Shown: positions 51,389 to 58,782, counted from the first letter of the stretch. The stretch: 64,000 bases of DNA from Thiomicrorhabdus sp965603495 (GCA_965603495.1 CBFDDF010000007.1:62001-126000); one strand, 5' to 3'. The notes: generated by a model not told the origin, from the letters alone. Translations and numbers: made by a program.

Positions 51389-51991
51389 ATGCGTAGTAAA
51401 CTATATATACTCTGCGTGCAAATCGGTATGCTGTTCTATTTAGGGGGCAATTCAGTTGCGGTATCCGCATCCGCTTTCGAGCCTTATCTTGGAGAAGTAC
51501 GTTGGTTTGCCGGAAACTTTGCGCCTCGTGGCTGGGCGTTTTGTGATGGACAGCTTTTAACTCTTGCACAAAATACAGCGCTGTTTTCACTGTTAGGCAC
51601 TAACTATGGGGGCGATGGTCGCTCAACCTTTGGATTGCCGGATATGCGTGGACGCGGCATGATGCATGCAGGTAGAGGTCCCGGTTTAACTCCAAGACAA
51701 TTAGGTCAAAAAAGTGGAGCGGAATCTGTGGTAATGAACGAAGCTGAATTACCATCTCATACTCATGCTTTGAAAGCCGACAGCACGGGTGGGGACAGCA
51801 TCTTGCCAAATGACCGGGTGATCTCAAAAGCAGGTCGATTAAAGGCGTTTGCTCCAGCAGCGGGTGCTGTTGATATGGGTGCAACCGCGGTTGAGAACGC
51901 CGGTGGAAGTCAAGGTCATAACAATATGCAGCCTTATGTCACTGCCAATTGCATTATTGCCCTAGTTGGTGTCTATCCCTCGCAAAATTAG
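51389..51991 (+). CDS. Secreted phage-tail-collar domain protein, copy 2
   Basis: A 200-residue paralogue of the gene before it, starting 11 bp after its stop codon. It has an N-terminal hydrophobic signal (cleavage near SASAFE), the collar block FEPYLGEVRWFAGNFAPRGWAFCDGQLL, LPDMRGRGMMHAG, and the same end SQGHNNMQPYVTANCIIALVG. The two proteins are clearly a tandem duplication that has diverged. GGAG precedes the ATG. A terminator follows. Confidence 0.9.
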   Translation: MRSKLYILCVQIGMLFYLGGNSVAVSASAFEPYLGEVRWFAGNFAPRGWAFCDGQLLTLAQNTALFSLLGTNYGGDGRSTFGLPDMRGRGMMHAGRGPGLTPRQLGQKSGAESVVMNEAELPSHTHALKADSTGGDSILPNDRVISKAGRLKAFAPAAGAVDMGATAVENAGGSQGHNNMQPYVTANCIIALVGVYPSQN

Positions 51992-52017
51992 ACCTCATTA
52001 AATGAATAAAGGTTTTT

Positions 52018-52045
52018 AAAGGCTCATATTAATGAGCCTTTTTTT
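52018..52045 (+). terminator. Rho-independent terminator of the PEP-CTERM/tail-collar operon
   Basis: GGCTCAT and ATGAGCC with an ATTA loop, preceded by AAA and followed by a T run, about 27 bp past the last gene. Confidence 0.9.
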
Positions 52046-52120
52046 GGTCTACCATATTTTAATTTTTGATCTATTCAAGGCAATCGGTTATGGATACGGT
52101 AAGTAAGAAATTGAGATCTT

Positions 52121-52132
52121 ACCAGGCCTGGT
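52121..52132. repeat. Dispersed palindrome, copy 17
   Basis: Exact ACCAGGCCTGGT (14-bp perfect palindrome with its flanking T/A), before the left structured element. Confidence 0.95.
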
Positions 52133-52216
52133 AGGTTTCAAATCTAGTTTTAAAAATGGTTTTATGATGAGTTGAGAAGCCTTGCTGAATGCTGTATTTC
52201 ATGAGTTGCTTTCTTA

Positions 52217-52395
52217 TTCGGCTTCACGTGACTATTTTGCTTGCCCAAAATAGTAACCACAAAAGGGCACCCCGCTCAATCAATCGGCATTGCCTAAACT
52301 CGTTCACTGAAATCCCAGAACTCGCGTTCCGCTCAAACATCTGGGATTTTTAACCGTTCACTTCGTTAAGGCAATTGCTCGATTGCTTTCAAAGG
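52217..52395 (+). repeat. Structured element, left copy
   Basis: Begins with TTCGGCTTC, then a hairpin (52231-52239 with 52246-52254). A second stem-loop has arms AAATCCCAGA (52310-52319) and TCTGGGATTT (52340-52349) around a 20-nt loop. An outer stem pairs the CAATCGGCATTGCC region (52280s-52290s) with the region before 52386. The same parts recur, inverted, at 52526-52707. Confidence 0.75.
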
Positions 52396-52456
52396 GGAAG
52401 AGGGCATGTGTATTGAGTGTTCGGATAAACTTAAATGAAGTCTTAATTTTAAACTT

Positions 52457-52468
52457 ACCAGGCCTGGT
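52457..52468. repeat. Dispersed palindrome, copy 18
   Basis: Exact ACCAGGCCTGGT in the spacer between the two structured elements. Confidence 0.95.
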
Positions 52469-52525
52469 CAAATCCAAAATCACTAAAATAAAACAACGGG
52501 GAAAATACAATTACACGTATAAAAA

Positions 52526-52707
52526 CCCCCTCCTGAAAGCAATCGTGATTTCACTTAGTGAAGGACGCGTTTAAACATTCCCTGTGTTTGAGCGGAACGC
52601 GAGTTTAGGGAATGTCAGCGGACAAGCTTAGTGAAATAGAGGGTGTCAGCAGGGTGTCATTTTTTGGTTACTTTGTTAGACAAGTAACAAAGTAACGGGA
52701 AGCCGAA
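52526..52707 (-). repeat. Structured element, right (inverted) copy
   Basis: Inverted relative of 52217-52395. It ends with GAAGCCGAA (reverse of TTCGGCTTC), has a perfect 12-bp hairpin (52667-52678 with 52685-52696), and a stem-loop with arms ACATTCCCT (52575-52583) and AGGGAATGT (52607-52615). Its loop holds, reversed, the same sequence as the left copy, although the stem arms differ completely. Confidence 0.75.
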
Positions 52708-52780
52708 AAAGGGAATTAAAAAAGGAAAACTGAGATAAACAGGCTTCTCAACAAGGCATGAAAATCAGCTTATCAAAGCT

Positions 52781-52792
52781 ACCAGGCCTGGT
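52781..52792. repeat. Dispersed palindrome, copy 19
   Basis: Exact ACCAGGCCTGGT (14-bp perfect palindrome), followed by AACTCTAAAA, 37 bp past the end of the unknown cassette. Confidence 0.95.
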
Positions 52793-52828
52793 AACTCTAA
52801 AATAAAAGGGTAGCGTCCCCTTTTCCCT

Positions 52829-53386
52829 TTAGGTGTTCTTTTCACCCGAAACAACTTTCTCACATAGTCCGCCAACAAATGAAATGACATTCAATAAGTC
52901 ATTAAGAATGACCCTGAATTCATTTTTCATAAGCGGAGCCATTAAATCATCCTTCATCCAGGAATCGTAAGTTTTCTTTTTCTCTGGATTGGAGTGCGAA
53001 AGTTCCCCGTAAACAAATACATCAAGGAGGGTTCGCCTCGAAATGAAGCCACCAATATTAAACATTGTATTACCATCTAGGTAACTGTTTAGATGATTTT
53101 TGGCTTTTTCAAATTCTCTTCTTATCTGCTCATTAACGAATTTCAATTCAAATGAATTAGCCATATTTCGAAAAGAAACTGATTCATTGTTTTGAATGAA
53201 AAACCTAAAAGTTAAAACAAAGGCATCAACAAACTCTTCATTAGGTCCCCGGTGAACCACTACTTGTCCACTTTTTACCCAAGAAATATCAACGCCAGTT
53301 TGACCAGTCATTTCTTTTGCAAAAGTGCTAGACAGTAACTTTTTAGCTTTATCCATAAATGATTGAAATGACGTTAAATCGTCCAT
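52829..53386 (-). CDS. Hypothetical protein, second gene of an unknown cassette
   Basis: I do not recognise this 185-residue protein. It is soluble, helical, rich in Lys/Glu/Phe/Asn, with no signal peptide or membrane span. Visible segments are VDISWVKSGQVVVHRGPNEEFVDAF and a terminal VISFVGGLCEKVVSG. AGGA lies 7 bp before its ATG, and it starts 31 bp after the other cassette gene, so the two are probably co-transcribed. Its content is more AT-rich than the neighbours, which fits recent gain. A toxin-antitoxin or defence role is possible by context but not supported by motifs. Confidence 0.6.
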   Translation of the reverse strand: MDDLTSFQSFMDKAKKLLSSTFAKEMTGQTGVDISWVKSGQVVVHRGPNEEFVDAFVLTFRFFIQNNESVSFRNMANSFELKFVNEQIRREFEKAKNHLNSYLDGNTMFNIGGFISRRTLLDVFVYGELSHSNPEKKKTYDSWMKDDLMAPLMKNEFRVILNDLLNVISFVGGLCEKVVSGEKNT

Positions 53387-53417
53387 TGTAAGTTCCTGAG
53401 AAAGCTTGATGCGTTTG

Positions 53418-53819
53418 TTAGGATTTTAACTCAAGATTAGCCAATAAATATTCACATTGCTCAATAACTTTATCAAGCTCAACAGTAATGGCTTTGCTTT
53501 TGGATTTTTCCCATTCTTTAGGGTCAGCATAACCCAATGCTTTTACTCGTGACGAATTGTATAAATTATTATCGTAACTATGAATTGCCGTAGCAGCTTC
53601 TTGCCATGACAAAGCTAGTTTTTCATTAGGGCCAGAAAAATGGCCTTCTTTGTTTGGAGTAGATAAATAAGCTTTAGTTGCTATTGACGCATTCATAACT
53701 CTACCAATAGCTCTTGTTTTATTTTCTTGCTCCTGCTTGGTTAGTTGTTTTTTATTATCCCAGTTTTTTATACCTTGTAATAGGGTTGAGATAGCAGTTA
53801 CAGCAGTTTGTATTGGCAC
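53418..53819 (-). CDS. Hypothetical protein, first gene of an unknown cassette
   Basis: A 133-residue protein of unknown family, starting with GTG preceded by AAAAAGGA. It opens with a hydrophobic/amphipathic helix (PIQTAVTAISTLLQGI), then a charged region (NKKQLTKQEQENKTR), a middle GHFSGPNEKLALSWQEAATAIHSY and a Glu/Lys-rich C-terminal helix. No signal peptide. Both cassette proteins contain a Gly-Pro-Asn-Glu tetrapeptide (SGPNEKL here, RGPNEEF in the partner), a small shared motif worth noting. Function unknown. Confidence 0.6.
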   Translation of the reverse strand: MPIQTAVTAISTLLQGIKNWDNKKQLTKQEQENKTRAIGRVMNASIATKAYLSTPNKEGHFSGPNEKLALSWQEAATAIHSYDNNLYNSSRVKALGYADPKEWEKSKSKAITVELDKVIEQCEYLLANLELKS

Positions 53820-54186
53820 TGTTTATATTCCTTTTTAAACCTAACTATTATTAGGTATCCTAACATATACGTATTGTGGGTTGCCGTGTGATATTTTATC
53901 TAAATAATCAGTAATTATTTTCTAGATAAGTTGTTGATAACGCATTGATACTTAGTCAATTAATCTGATTAAGTGGTTTATTATGCGTGGTCTATGGTTC
54001 TACATAAAACTATGTATTTGGATTTAGTGCTTTAGCGGATGCTTTTAGAGCATTTTTTGAGTTATGACAAAGGCCGTTGCTTTGGCTAGGAATCAAAGTT
54101 TTAGGGTTCCGTCATTAAATGGCTTGGATAGGCATTAAATCTATGTGTTTTGTAGTTTTGTTATTGAATTTGGGCTGTGATTAATA

Positions 54187-54195
54187 TGCTATAAT
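54187..54195 (+). promoter_or_regulatory. Extended -10 promoter for glnS
   Basis: TGCTATAAT, a consensus -10 hexamer with the TGn extension, about 90 bp before the glnS start. A poor -35 would be tolerated with an extended -10. Transcription would begin just before the palindrome. Confidence 0.6.
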
Positions 54196-54212
54196 TTGCG
54201 CTATTTATTTTG

Positions 54213-54224
54213 ACCAGGCCTGGT
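54213..54224. repeat. Dispersed palindrome, copy 20 (glnS leader)
   Basis: Exact ACCAGGCCTGGT in a 14-bp perfect palindrome (54212-54225), about 18 bp after the -10 box, so it would lie in the transcribed leader of glnS. Confidence 0.95.
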
Positions 54225-54283
54225 CGCTTTCAAGACAGGTTTTATCGGTCAATTTCACACGATATTTATAGGTTCTATCAAGC

Positions 54284-55954
54284 ATGAGCAAAGTCGAAAC
54301 AGTCGAGCGTCCAGCCAATTTTATTCGTAATATCATTAATGATGATTTGGCGAATCATAAGCATGAAATGGTGCATACCCGTTTTCCGCCAGAGCCGAAT
54401 GGCTATCTGCATATCGGTCATGCGAAATCCATCTGTTTAAACTTTGGTTTGGCTGAGGATTACCAAGGCCAATGCAACCTGCGTTTTGATGATACCAACC
54501 CGAGCAAAGAAGATATCGAGTACGTTGATTCCATCAAGAAAGATGTCGCTTGGTTGGGTTTTGAGTGGGCAGGCGATATCTGTTACTCGTCTAACTATTT
54601 TGATCAGTTCTATGGCTATGCTTGTGAGTTGATTGAAAAAGGCTTGGCCTATGTCTGTTTCTTAAACGCCGAAGAGTCGCGTGAGTTTCGCGGTAATTTG
54701 CGTGAAGCGGGTAAAAACAGCCCTGACCGTGATAGTTCACCTGCGGAAAACCTAGACCTTTTCGCCAAAATGAAAAACGGCGATTTCAAAGAGGGCGAGT
54801 GTGTTTTAAGAGCCAAAATCGATATGACCTCTTCGTTTATGTGTTTGCGTGATCCAACCTTGTACCGCGTGCGTTTTGAGACCCATCACCAAACGGGTGA
54901 CAAGTGGTGCATCTATCCGATGTATGACTTCGCACACTGTATCTCGGATGCGATTGAAAACATCACCCACTCTTTATGTACTTTAGAGTTCCAAGACAAC
55001 CGTCGTTTGTATGACTGGGTTTTGGATAACCTGAATGACTTCAATAAACCAGATCGTCCACATCAGTATGAGTTCTCGCGTTTGAACCTGGAATATACGG
55101 TGATGTCTAAACGTAAATTGCATCAGTTAGTTGACGATAATTTGGTGTCAGGTTGGGATGATCCGCGTATGCCGACCATTTCTGGTTTGCGTCGCCGTGG
55201 TTATACCGCCGCGGCTTTACGTGACTTTGCCGAGCGTATTGGTGTCTCTAAAGTCGATAGTATGACGGGTATGGATATTTTAGAAGCGTCGATTCGCGAT
55301 GACTTAAATAAGATTGCCCCGCGTACGATGGCGGTGATGGATCCGATTAAAGTCGTGATTGAAAATTACGCAGGTCAGTGTGAATCTATCCAAGCACCGA
55401 TTCATCCGCAGAACGAAGCTATGGGCAAACGTGAGATTTTCTTTGGTAAAGAGTTGTATATCGATCGTGCGGATTTTGCAGAAGTCGCGCCGAACGGTAA
55501 ATTCCAACGTTTAGCGATAGATAAAGAAGTGCGTCTGCGTAATGCCTATATTGTTAAAGCGGTAAGCGTCGATACCGATGCCGAGGGTAATTTCACCACG
55601 ATTTACTGTACTTATGACCCTGAAACGTTAGGTAAAAACCCGGCGGATGGTCGTAAGGCCAAGGGCGTGATTCACTTTGTCGAAGCCAGCAAAGCGTTAC
55701 CCGCCGTTTTTAGAATTTATGATCGTTTGTTTAACGTGGAAAATCCCGTGAAAGCAGATGATTTTGAATCGGTTTTAAACACCGATTCGTTAGCAGTAAA
55801 ACAGGGGTTTGTAGAACCAGGCCTGGCCAATTCAGAACCAGAGAAAGCTTATCAGTTTGAACGTGAAGGCTATTTCTGTCGAGACAACCAATCGGGCGAT
55901 GTGCAGGTTTATAACCGTACCGTTGCTCTTAGAGATACTTGGGGAACAAAATGA
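54284..55954 (+). CDS. glnS: Glutaminyl-tRNA synthetase
   Basis: Charges tRNA-Gln with glutamine. The 556-residue class I enzyme has the HIGH motif in PPEPNGYLHIGHAKS, the GlnRS insertion RFDDTNPSKED, and the KMSKS-type VMSKRKLHQLV, followed by the anticodon-binding beta-barrels. Length fits bacterial GlnRS. The DUF3010 gene begins inside its stop codon (ATGA). It carries one palindrome core near the C-terminus, read as Glu-Pro-Gly-Leu-Ala. Confidence 0.97.
   Translation: MSKVETVERPANFIRNIINDDLANHKHEMVHTRFPPEPNGYLHIGHAKSICLNFGLAEDYQGQCNLRFDDTNPSKEDIEYVDSIKKDVAWLGFEWAGDICYSSNYFDQFYGYACELIEKGLAYVCFLNAEESREFRGNLREAGKNSPDRDSSPAENLDLFAKMKNGDFKEGECVLRAKIDMTSSFMCLRDPTLYRVRFETHHQTGDKWCIYPMYDFAHCISDAIENITHSLCTLEFQDNRRLYDWVLDNLNDFNKPDRPHQYEFSRLNLEYTVMSKRKLHQLVDDNLVSGWDDPRMPTISGLRRRGYTAAALRDFAERIGVSKVDSMTGMDILEASIRDDLNKIAPRTMAVMDPIKVVIENYAGQCESIQAPIHPQNEAMGKREIFFGKELYIDRADFAEVAPNGKFQRLAIDKEVRLRNAYIVKAVSVDTDAEGNFTTIYCTYDPETLGKNPADGRKAKGVIHFVEASKALPAVFRIYDRLFNVENPVKADDFESVLNTDSLAVKQGFVEPGLANSEPEKAYQFEREGYFCRDNQSGDVQVYNRTVALRDTWGTK
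55816..55827. repeat. Dispersed palindrome, copy 21 (inside glnS)
   Basis: CCAGGCCTGG core intact with the right outer base C; read as Pro-Gly-Leu in glnS. Confidence 0.88.
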
Positions 55955-56403
55955 TTGAGAGTAAAGCGGAAAGAGTTTGTGGAGTTGAAATCGCCGGTAA
56001 CGAAGCCATTATTACGATTTTATTGATGGAAGATGATATGTTCTTTTTGCCAGAATGCCGCGTGACCCGCATTGCTTGTAAAGATCCGGACAGTGTCAGC
56101 GAATTGAAATATTTTCAAAAGACCTTTATGAAGTTGGCGGAAGATTACAAAATTAATCATGTGGTGATTCGTGAACGCCAGAAAAAAGGTAAATTTGCCG
56201 GTGGCGCCAATGGCTTTAAACTAGAAGCCGTTTTACAAGTTGCGCCTGGTTTGGATGTGATTTTAATGAATCCAACGATTCAAAAACAGCATTTAAAGCA
56301 TTACCCAATGCCGATTACCTTTGCTGAAACGGGCTTGAAGAAGTTCCAAGAGACATCTTATACGACGGCGTTTGCTTACTTTGCCGGCAAGCACGAGTGG
56401 TAA
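55951..56403 (+). CDS. DUF3010 family protein
   Basis: A 150-residue cytoplasmic protein. VCGVEIAGNEAIITIL is the front of the DUF3010 family, with FFKTFMKL-type helices and FAGGANGFKLEAVLQVAPG in the middle; it ends AYFAGKHEW. A role is not established; the family has an RNase H-like look at the front. The ATG at 55951 overlaps the glnS stop (ATGA) with GGGGAAC upstream, so I prefer it to an upstream TTG. Confidence 0.85.
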   Translation: MIESKAERVCGVEIAGNEAIITILLMEDDMFFLPECRVTRIACKDPDSVSELKYFQKTFMKLAEDYKINHVVIRERQKKGKFAGGANGFKLEAVLQVAPGLDVILMNPTIQKQHLKHYPMPITFAETGLKKFQETSYTTAFAYFAGKHEW

Positions 56404-56432
56404 TAAGCGATTTTGCTTTAAACCATCAATAG

Positions 56433-56459
56433 AAAGGGTGCTTTACAGCGCCTTTTTTT
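56433..56459 (+). terminator. Rho-independent terminator after the DUF3010 gene
   Basis: GGGTGC pairs with GCGCC(T) across TTTACA, including G-T pairs, and is followed by T7. It lies 30 bp past the gene. Confidence 0.75.
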
Positions 56460-56489
56460 AACCCCCATTTATTGTACATTGAGAATCTT

Positions 56490-57920
56490 ATGTCTAACTC
56501 TGACAACAAACCTTCTAAGCCTTTAGCGGATATTCCATCGAACGACTCTTTTTCGCATTTGGATTTGCCTTTAGCGCAACTGAATAACTTAGAGTCGTTA
56601 GGCTATACCAGCATGACGCCGATTCAAGCTGCGGCTTTGCCATTGGGATTAGGCGGTAAAGATTTGATTGCCCAAGCCAAAACCGGCAGTGGTAAAACCG
56701 CTGCGTTTGGTATTCCAGCGTTGAATAAAGTTGATGTCACTAACTTTGCCATTCAAGTCTTGGTGATTTCGCCAACGCGTGAATTGAGTAATCAGGTGGC
56801 GGACGAATTAAGACGTTTAGCGCGTTTTCAAGCGAACCTTAAGGTCGTGACTTTATGTGGTGGTGTGCCAATGCGCCCACAAATTAACTCGTTAGAGCAT
56901 GGTGCACATGTGGCAGTCGGTACGCCAGGTCGTTTGAGAGATCATATCGAGAAAGGCTACTTAGATTTAAGTCAAGTGCACACCGTGGTGTTGGATGAAG
57001 CAGATCGTATGTTGGAGATGGGTTTTGTCAACGAGATGATTCACATTTTGGGCTTTACCCCAGAGAGTCGTCAAACCTTATTATTCTCAGCGACTTTTCC
57101 AGAAGATATTGCGGGTTTGAGTCGTCGTTTCCAAAAGAACCCAATGCAGATTGCGGTGGAATCACATCACGATATGGCCACCATTGATCAGCAGTTTTAT
57201 ATTTGTCATCACAAAGAAAAGCTTGAAGGTTTGGTGAAGATATTAAGCTTTAACGCCTTTGAGCACGGCATTATTTTCTGTAATACCAAAAAGCTGGTAC
57301 AAGAGGTCACGGACTATCTTGAAGATCGTGGTTTCAGCGCTCTGGCGTTACATGGTGATATGGAACAGCGTGAGCGTGAGCAAGTGTTGATTCAGTTCAA
57401 GCATCACAGTGCGAACTTATTGGTCGCCACGGATGTTGCGGCGCGTGGCTTGGATATAGAAGCGTTGCCAGTGGTGATTAACTATGAATTACCTTATGAA
57501 AAAGATACCTATGTGCACCGTATTGGTCGTACAGGGCGTGCTGGATTGGAAGGGGTCGCCATCACCTTGTTTACTGAAAAAGAGAGCTATAAGCTGGCTC
57601 GCTTAGGTGAACATCAAGGTCAGGCATTGTCTTATGAGTCGATAGACTTGATTCCAAGTAGCCGTAATAAACGTGTGCAGCCAAAGTATGTGACTTTATA
57701 TATTTCCGGCGGTCGTAAAGATAAGGTTCGTCGCGGCGATGTCTTAGGCGCGATTACTCAAGGTGCGGGCATTGATGGTAAGCATATTGGAAAAATCGAT
57801 GTGGTTGAGCATTCAACCTATGTGGCGATTGAACCTGAGTTTGCACAAGAAGCGGTCAGTAAGATGAACCAAGGCAAAATTAAGGGACGTAAGTTTAAAG
57901 TAGGTCGTTTAATCTCTTAA
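56490..57920 (+). CDS. dbpA: ATP-dependent RNA helicase DbpA
   Basis: A DEAD-box helicase that acts on 23S rRNA hairpin 92 in ribosome assembly. The 476 residues show the Q motif (PIQAAALPLGLGGKD), P-loop AKTGSGKTA, PTRELSNQVA, VLDEADRML, SATFPEDI, and HRIGRTGRAG. The C-terminal RRM-like domain (RRGDVLGAITQGAGIDGKHIGKIDVVEHSTYVAIEPEFA, read in parts) is the DbpA specificity domain. An in-frame TTG at 56472 is upstream, but the ATG at 56490 is preferred. A strong terminator follows. Confidence 0.95.
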   Translation: MSNSDNKPSKPLADIPSNDSFSHLDLPLAQLNNLESLGYTSMTPIQAAALPLGLGGKDLIAQAKTGSGKTAAFGIPALNKVDVTNFAIQVLVISPTRELSNQVADELRRLARFQANLKVVTLCGGVPMRPQINSLEHGAHVAVGTPGRLRDHIEKGYLDLSQVHTVVLDEADRMLEMGFVNEMIHILGFTPESRQTLLFSATFPEDIAGLSRRFQKNPMQIAVESHHDMATIDQQFYICHHKEKLEGLVKILSFNAFEHGIIFCNTKKLVQEVTDYLEDRGFSALALHGDMEQREREQVLIQFKHHSANLLVATDVAARGLDIEALPVVINYELPYEKDTYVHRIGRTGRAGLEGVAITLFTEKESYKLARLGEHQGQALSYESIDLIPSSRNKRVQPKYVTLYISGGRKDKVRRGDVLGAITQGAGIDGKHIGKIDVVEHSTYVAIEPEFAQEAVSKMNQGKIKGRKFKVGRLIS

Positions 57921-57980
57921 ATTTGCACATAAAATTGTCTAAGCGTTTGATTTCATTCACGAATCTAATGTTTTAAACTT

Positions 57981-58018
57981 AAAAACCCAAATGACCAGGT
58001 GGTCATTTGGGTTTTTTT
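57981..58018. terminator. Bidirectional terminator between dbpA and bcp
   Basis: AAACCCAAATGACCA and its complement around a GG loop make a 15-bp stem with flanking A/T runs on both sides. The loop region ACCAGGTGGT looks like a palindrome variant that lost its centre. Confidence 0.92.
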
Positions 58019-58065
58019 ATATCTCATTATAAGTCGTAGAGGCTTAATACAAGCTCAATACAATA

Positions 58066-58530
58066 CTATAGAGCTTGTACTGCTTCTAGCATCGCTTGTG
58101 CATGACCATCCGGTGAGACACCATAAAGCGCAGCTTCTAAAATTCCAGCTTTATTGATAATAAAAGTCGAGCGTACAATGCCCATCTTTTTCACACCATT
58201 TTTCTCTTTTTCTTGCCATACATCATAATCGGCACACACTTGCCCCGAGGTATCCGCCAGTAAATCGACTTTTAAACCAAATTTGTCAATGAAGGCCTGA
58301 TGACTTGCGCATGAATCTTTGCTGACGCCGATGACCACAGAATCTGCGGCGGCAAACTGAGAGGCCAACGTGGTGAAATCATTGGCTTCGATGGTGCAGC
58401 CAGGCGTATCATCTTTTGGATAGAAATAGAGCACAACATTTTTCTGGCCTTTAAATTGACTTAATGAAACCATTTCATTGTTTTGATTTGGGCTGTTAAA
58501 TTCGGGTGCAACTTGGTTTGTTTCTAACAT
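58066..58530 (-). CDS. bcp: Thiol peroxidase Bcp
   Basis: A 154-residue peroxiredoxin that reduces hydrogen peroxide and organic peroxides. VVLYFYPKDDTPGCTIEANDF has the peroxidatic Cys in the PxxxTxxC-like context. In E. coli Bcp the resolving Cys is five residues later, but here an Asn occupies that place, so the protein probably works as a 1-Cys or atypical form. It is a single gene facing dbpA. Confidence 0.93.
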   Translation of the reverse strand: MLETNQVAPEFNSPNQNNEMVSLSQFKGQKNVVLYFYPKDDTPGCTIEANDFTTLASQFAAADSVVIGVSKDSCASHQAFIDKFGLKVDLLADTSGQVCADYDVWQEKEKNGVKKMGIVRSTFIINKAGILEAALYGVSPDGHAQAMLEAVQAL

Positions 58531-58782
58531 GATAGAGTCCTTGCTTGAGAATAATGATGAACGTGTAGTAGCATCATAAACAAACTCACGTTAAATTTCT
58601 TCCATAAACGGAGTAAGGGAATTTAGTAAAGTAGGCTAAAAGTCCTAGGCTTTGCAAGTAATCACTTATTTAAGTGTGAATTTAAGCCTTTAAGGCTGAC
58701 CCTTGCGGTAGAATTAAAACTTATTTTTAGCCATGTTTATTGGTAATAATTCCCCCGTTCATTCGGCAGTGAGAAATCGTAA

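Larger units (their letters stand above)
51992..52828. other. Gene-free region (837 bp) with structured inverted elements and three palindromes
   Basis: After the terminator this stretch holds two diverged, inverted copies of a structured element (52217-52395 and 52526-52707) and three dispersed palindromes (52121, 52457, 52781), which separate the modules. The only frame, 52383-52574, is not convincing. Confidence 0.7.
53820..54283. other. Intergenic region (464 bp) upstream of glnS
   Basis: Divergent promoter region, AT-rich. It contains the probable glnS promoter (TATAAT at 54190) and a palindrome at 54213. I see nothing else. Confidence 0.6.

Noticed and set aside
50781..51991. Possible prophage remnant because of tail-collar domains
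   Set aside because: Both proteins have signal peptides, there are no integrase, capsid, terminase or lysis genes nearby, and the neighbour is a PEP-CTERM protein.
52383..52574. A 63-residue plus-strand frame between the two structured elements
   Set aside because: It overlaps the left structured element, contains a dispersed palindrome and has no good ribosome site or protein-like pattern.
597..55827. Palindrome as simple restriction-site bias (it contains the hexamer AGGCCT)
   Set aside because: The bare hexamer also occurs outside the palindrome, but far less often than the full 10-12-mer, so the selected unit is longer than a six-base site.
57981..58018. ACCAGGTGGT in the dbpA/bcp terminator as a further palindrome copy
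   Set aside because: The centre GCC is missing, so the 10-bp core is not present; the bases are explained by the terminator stem and loop.
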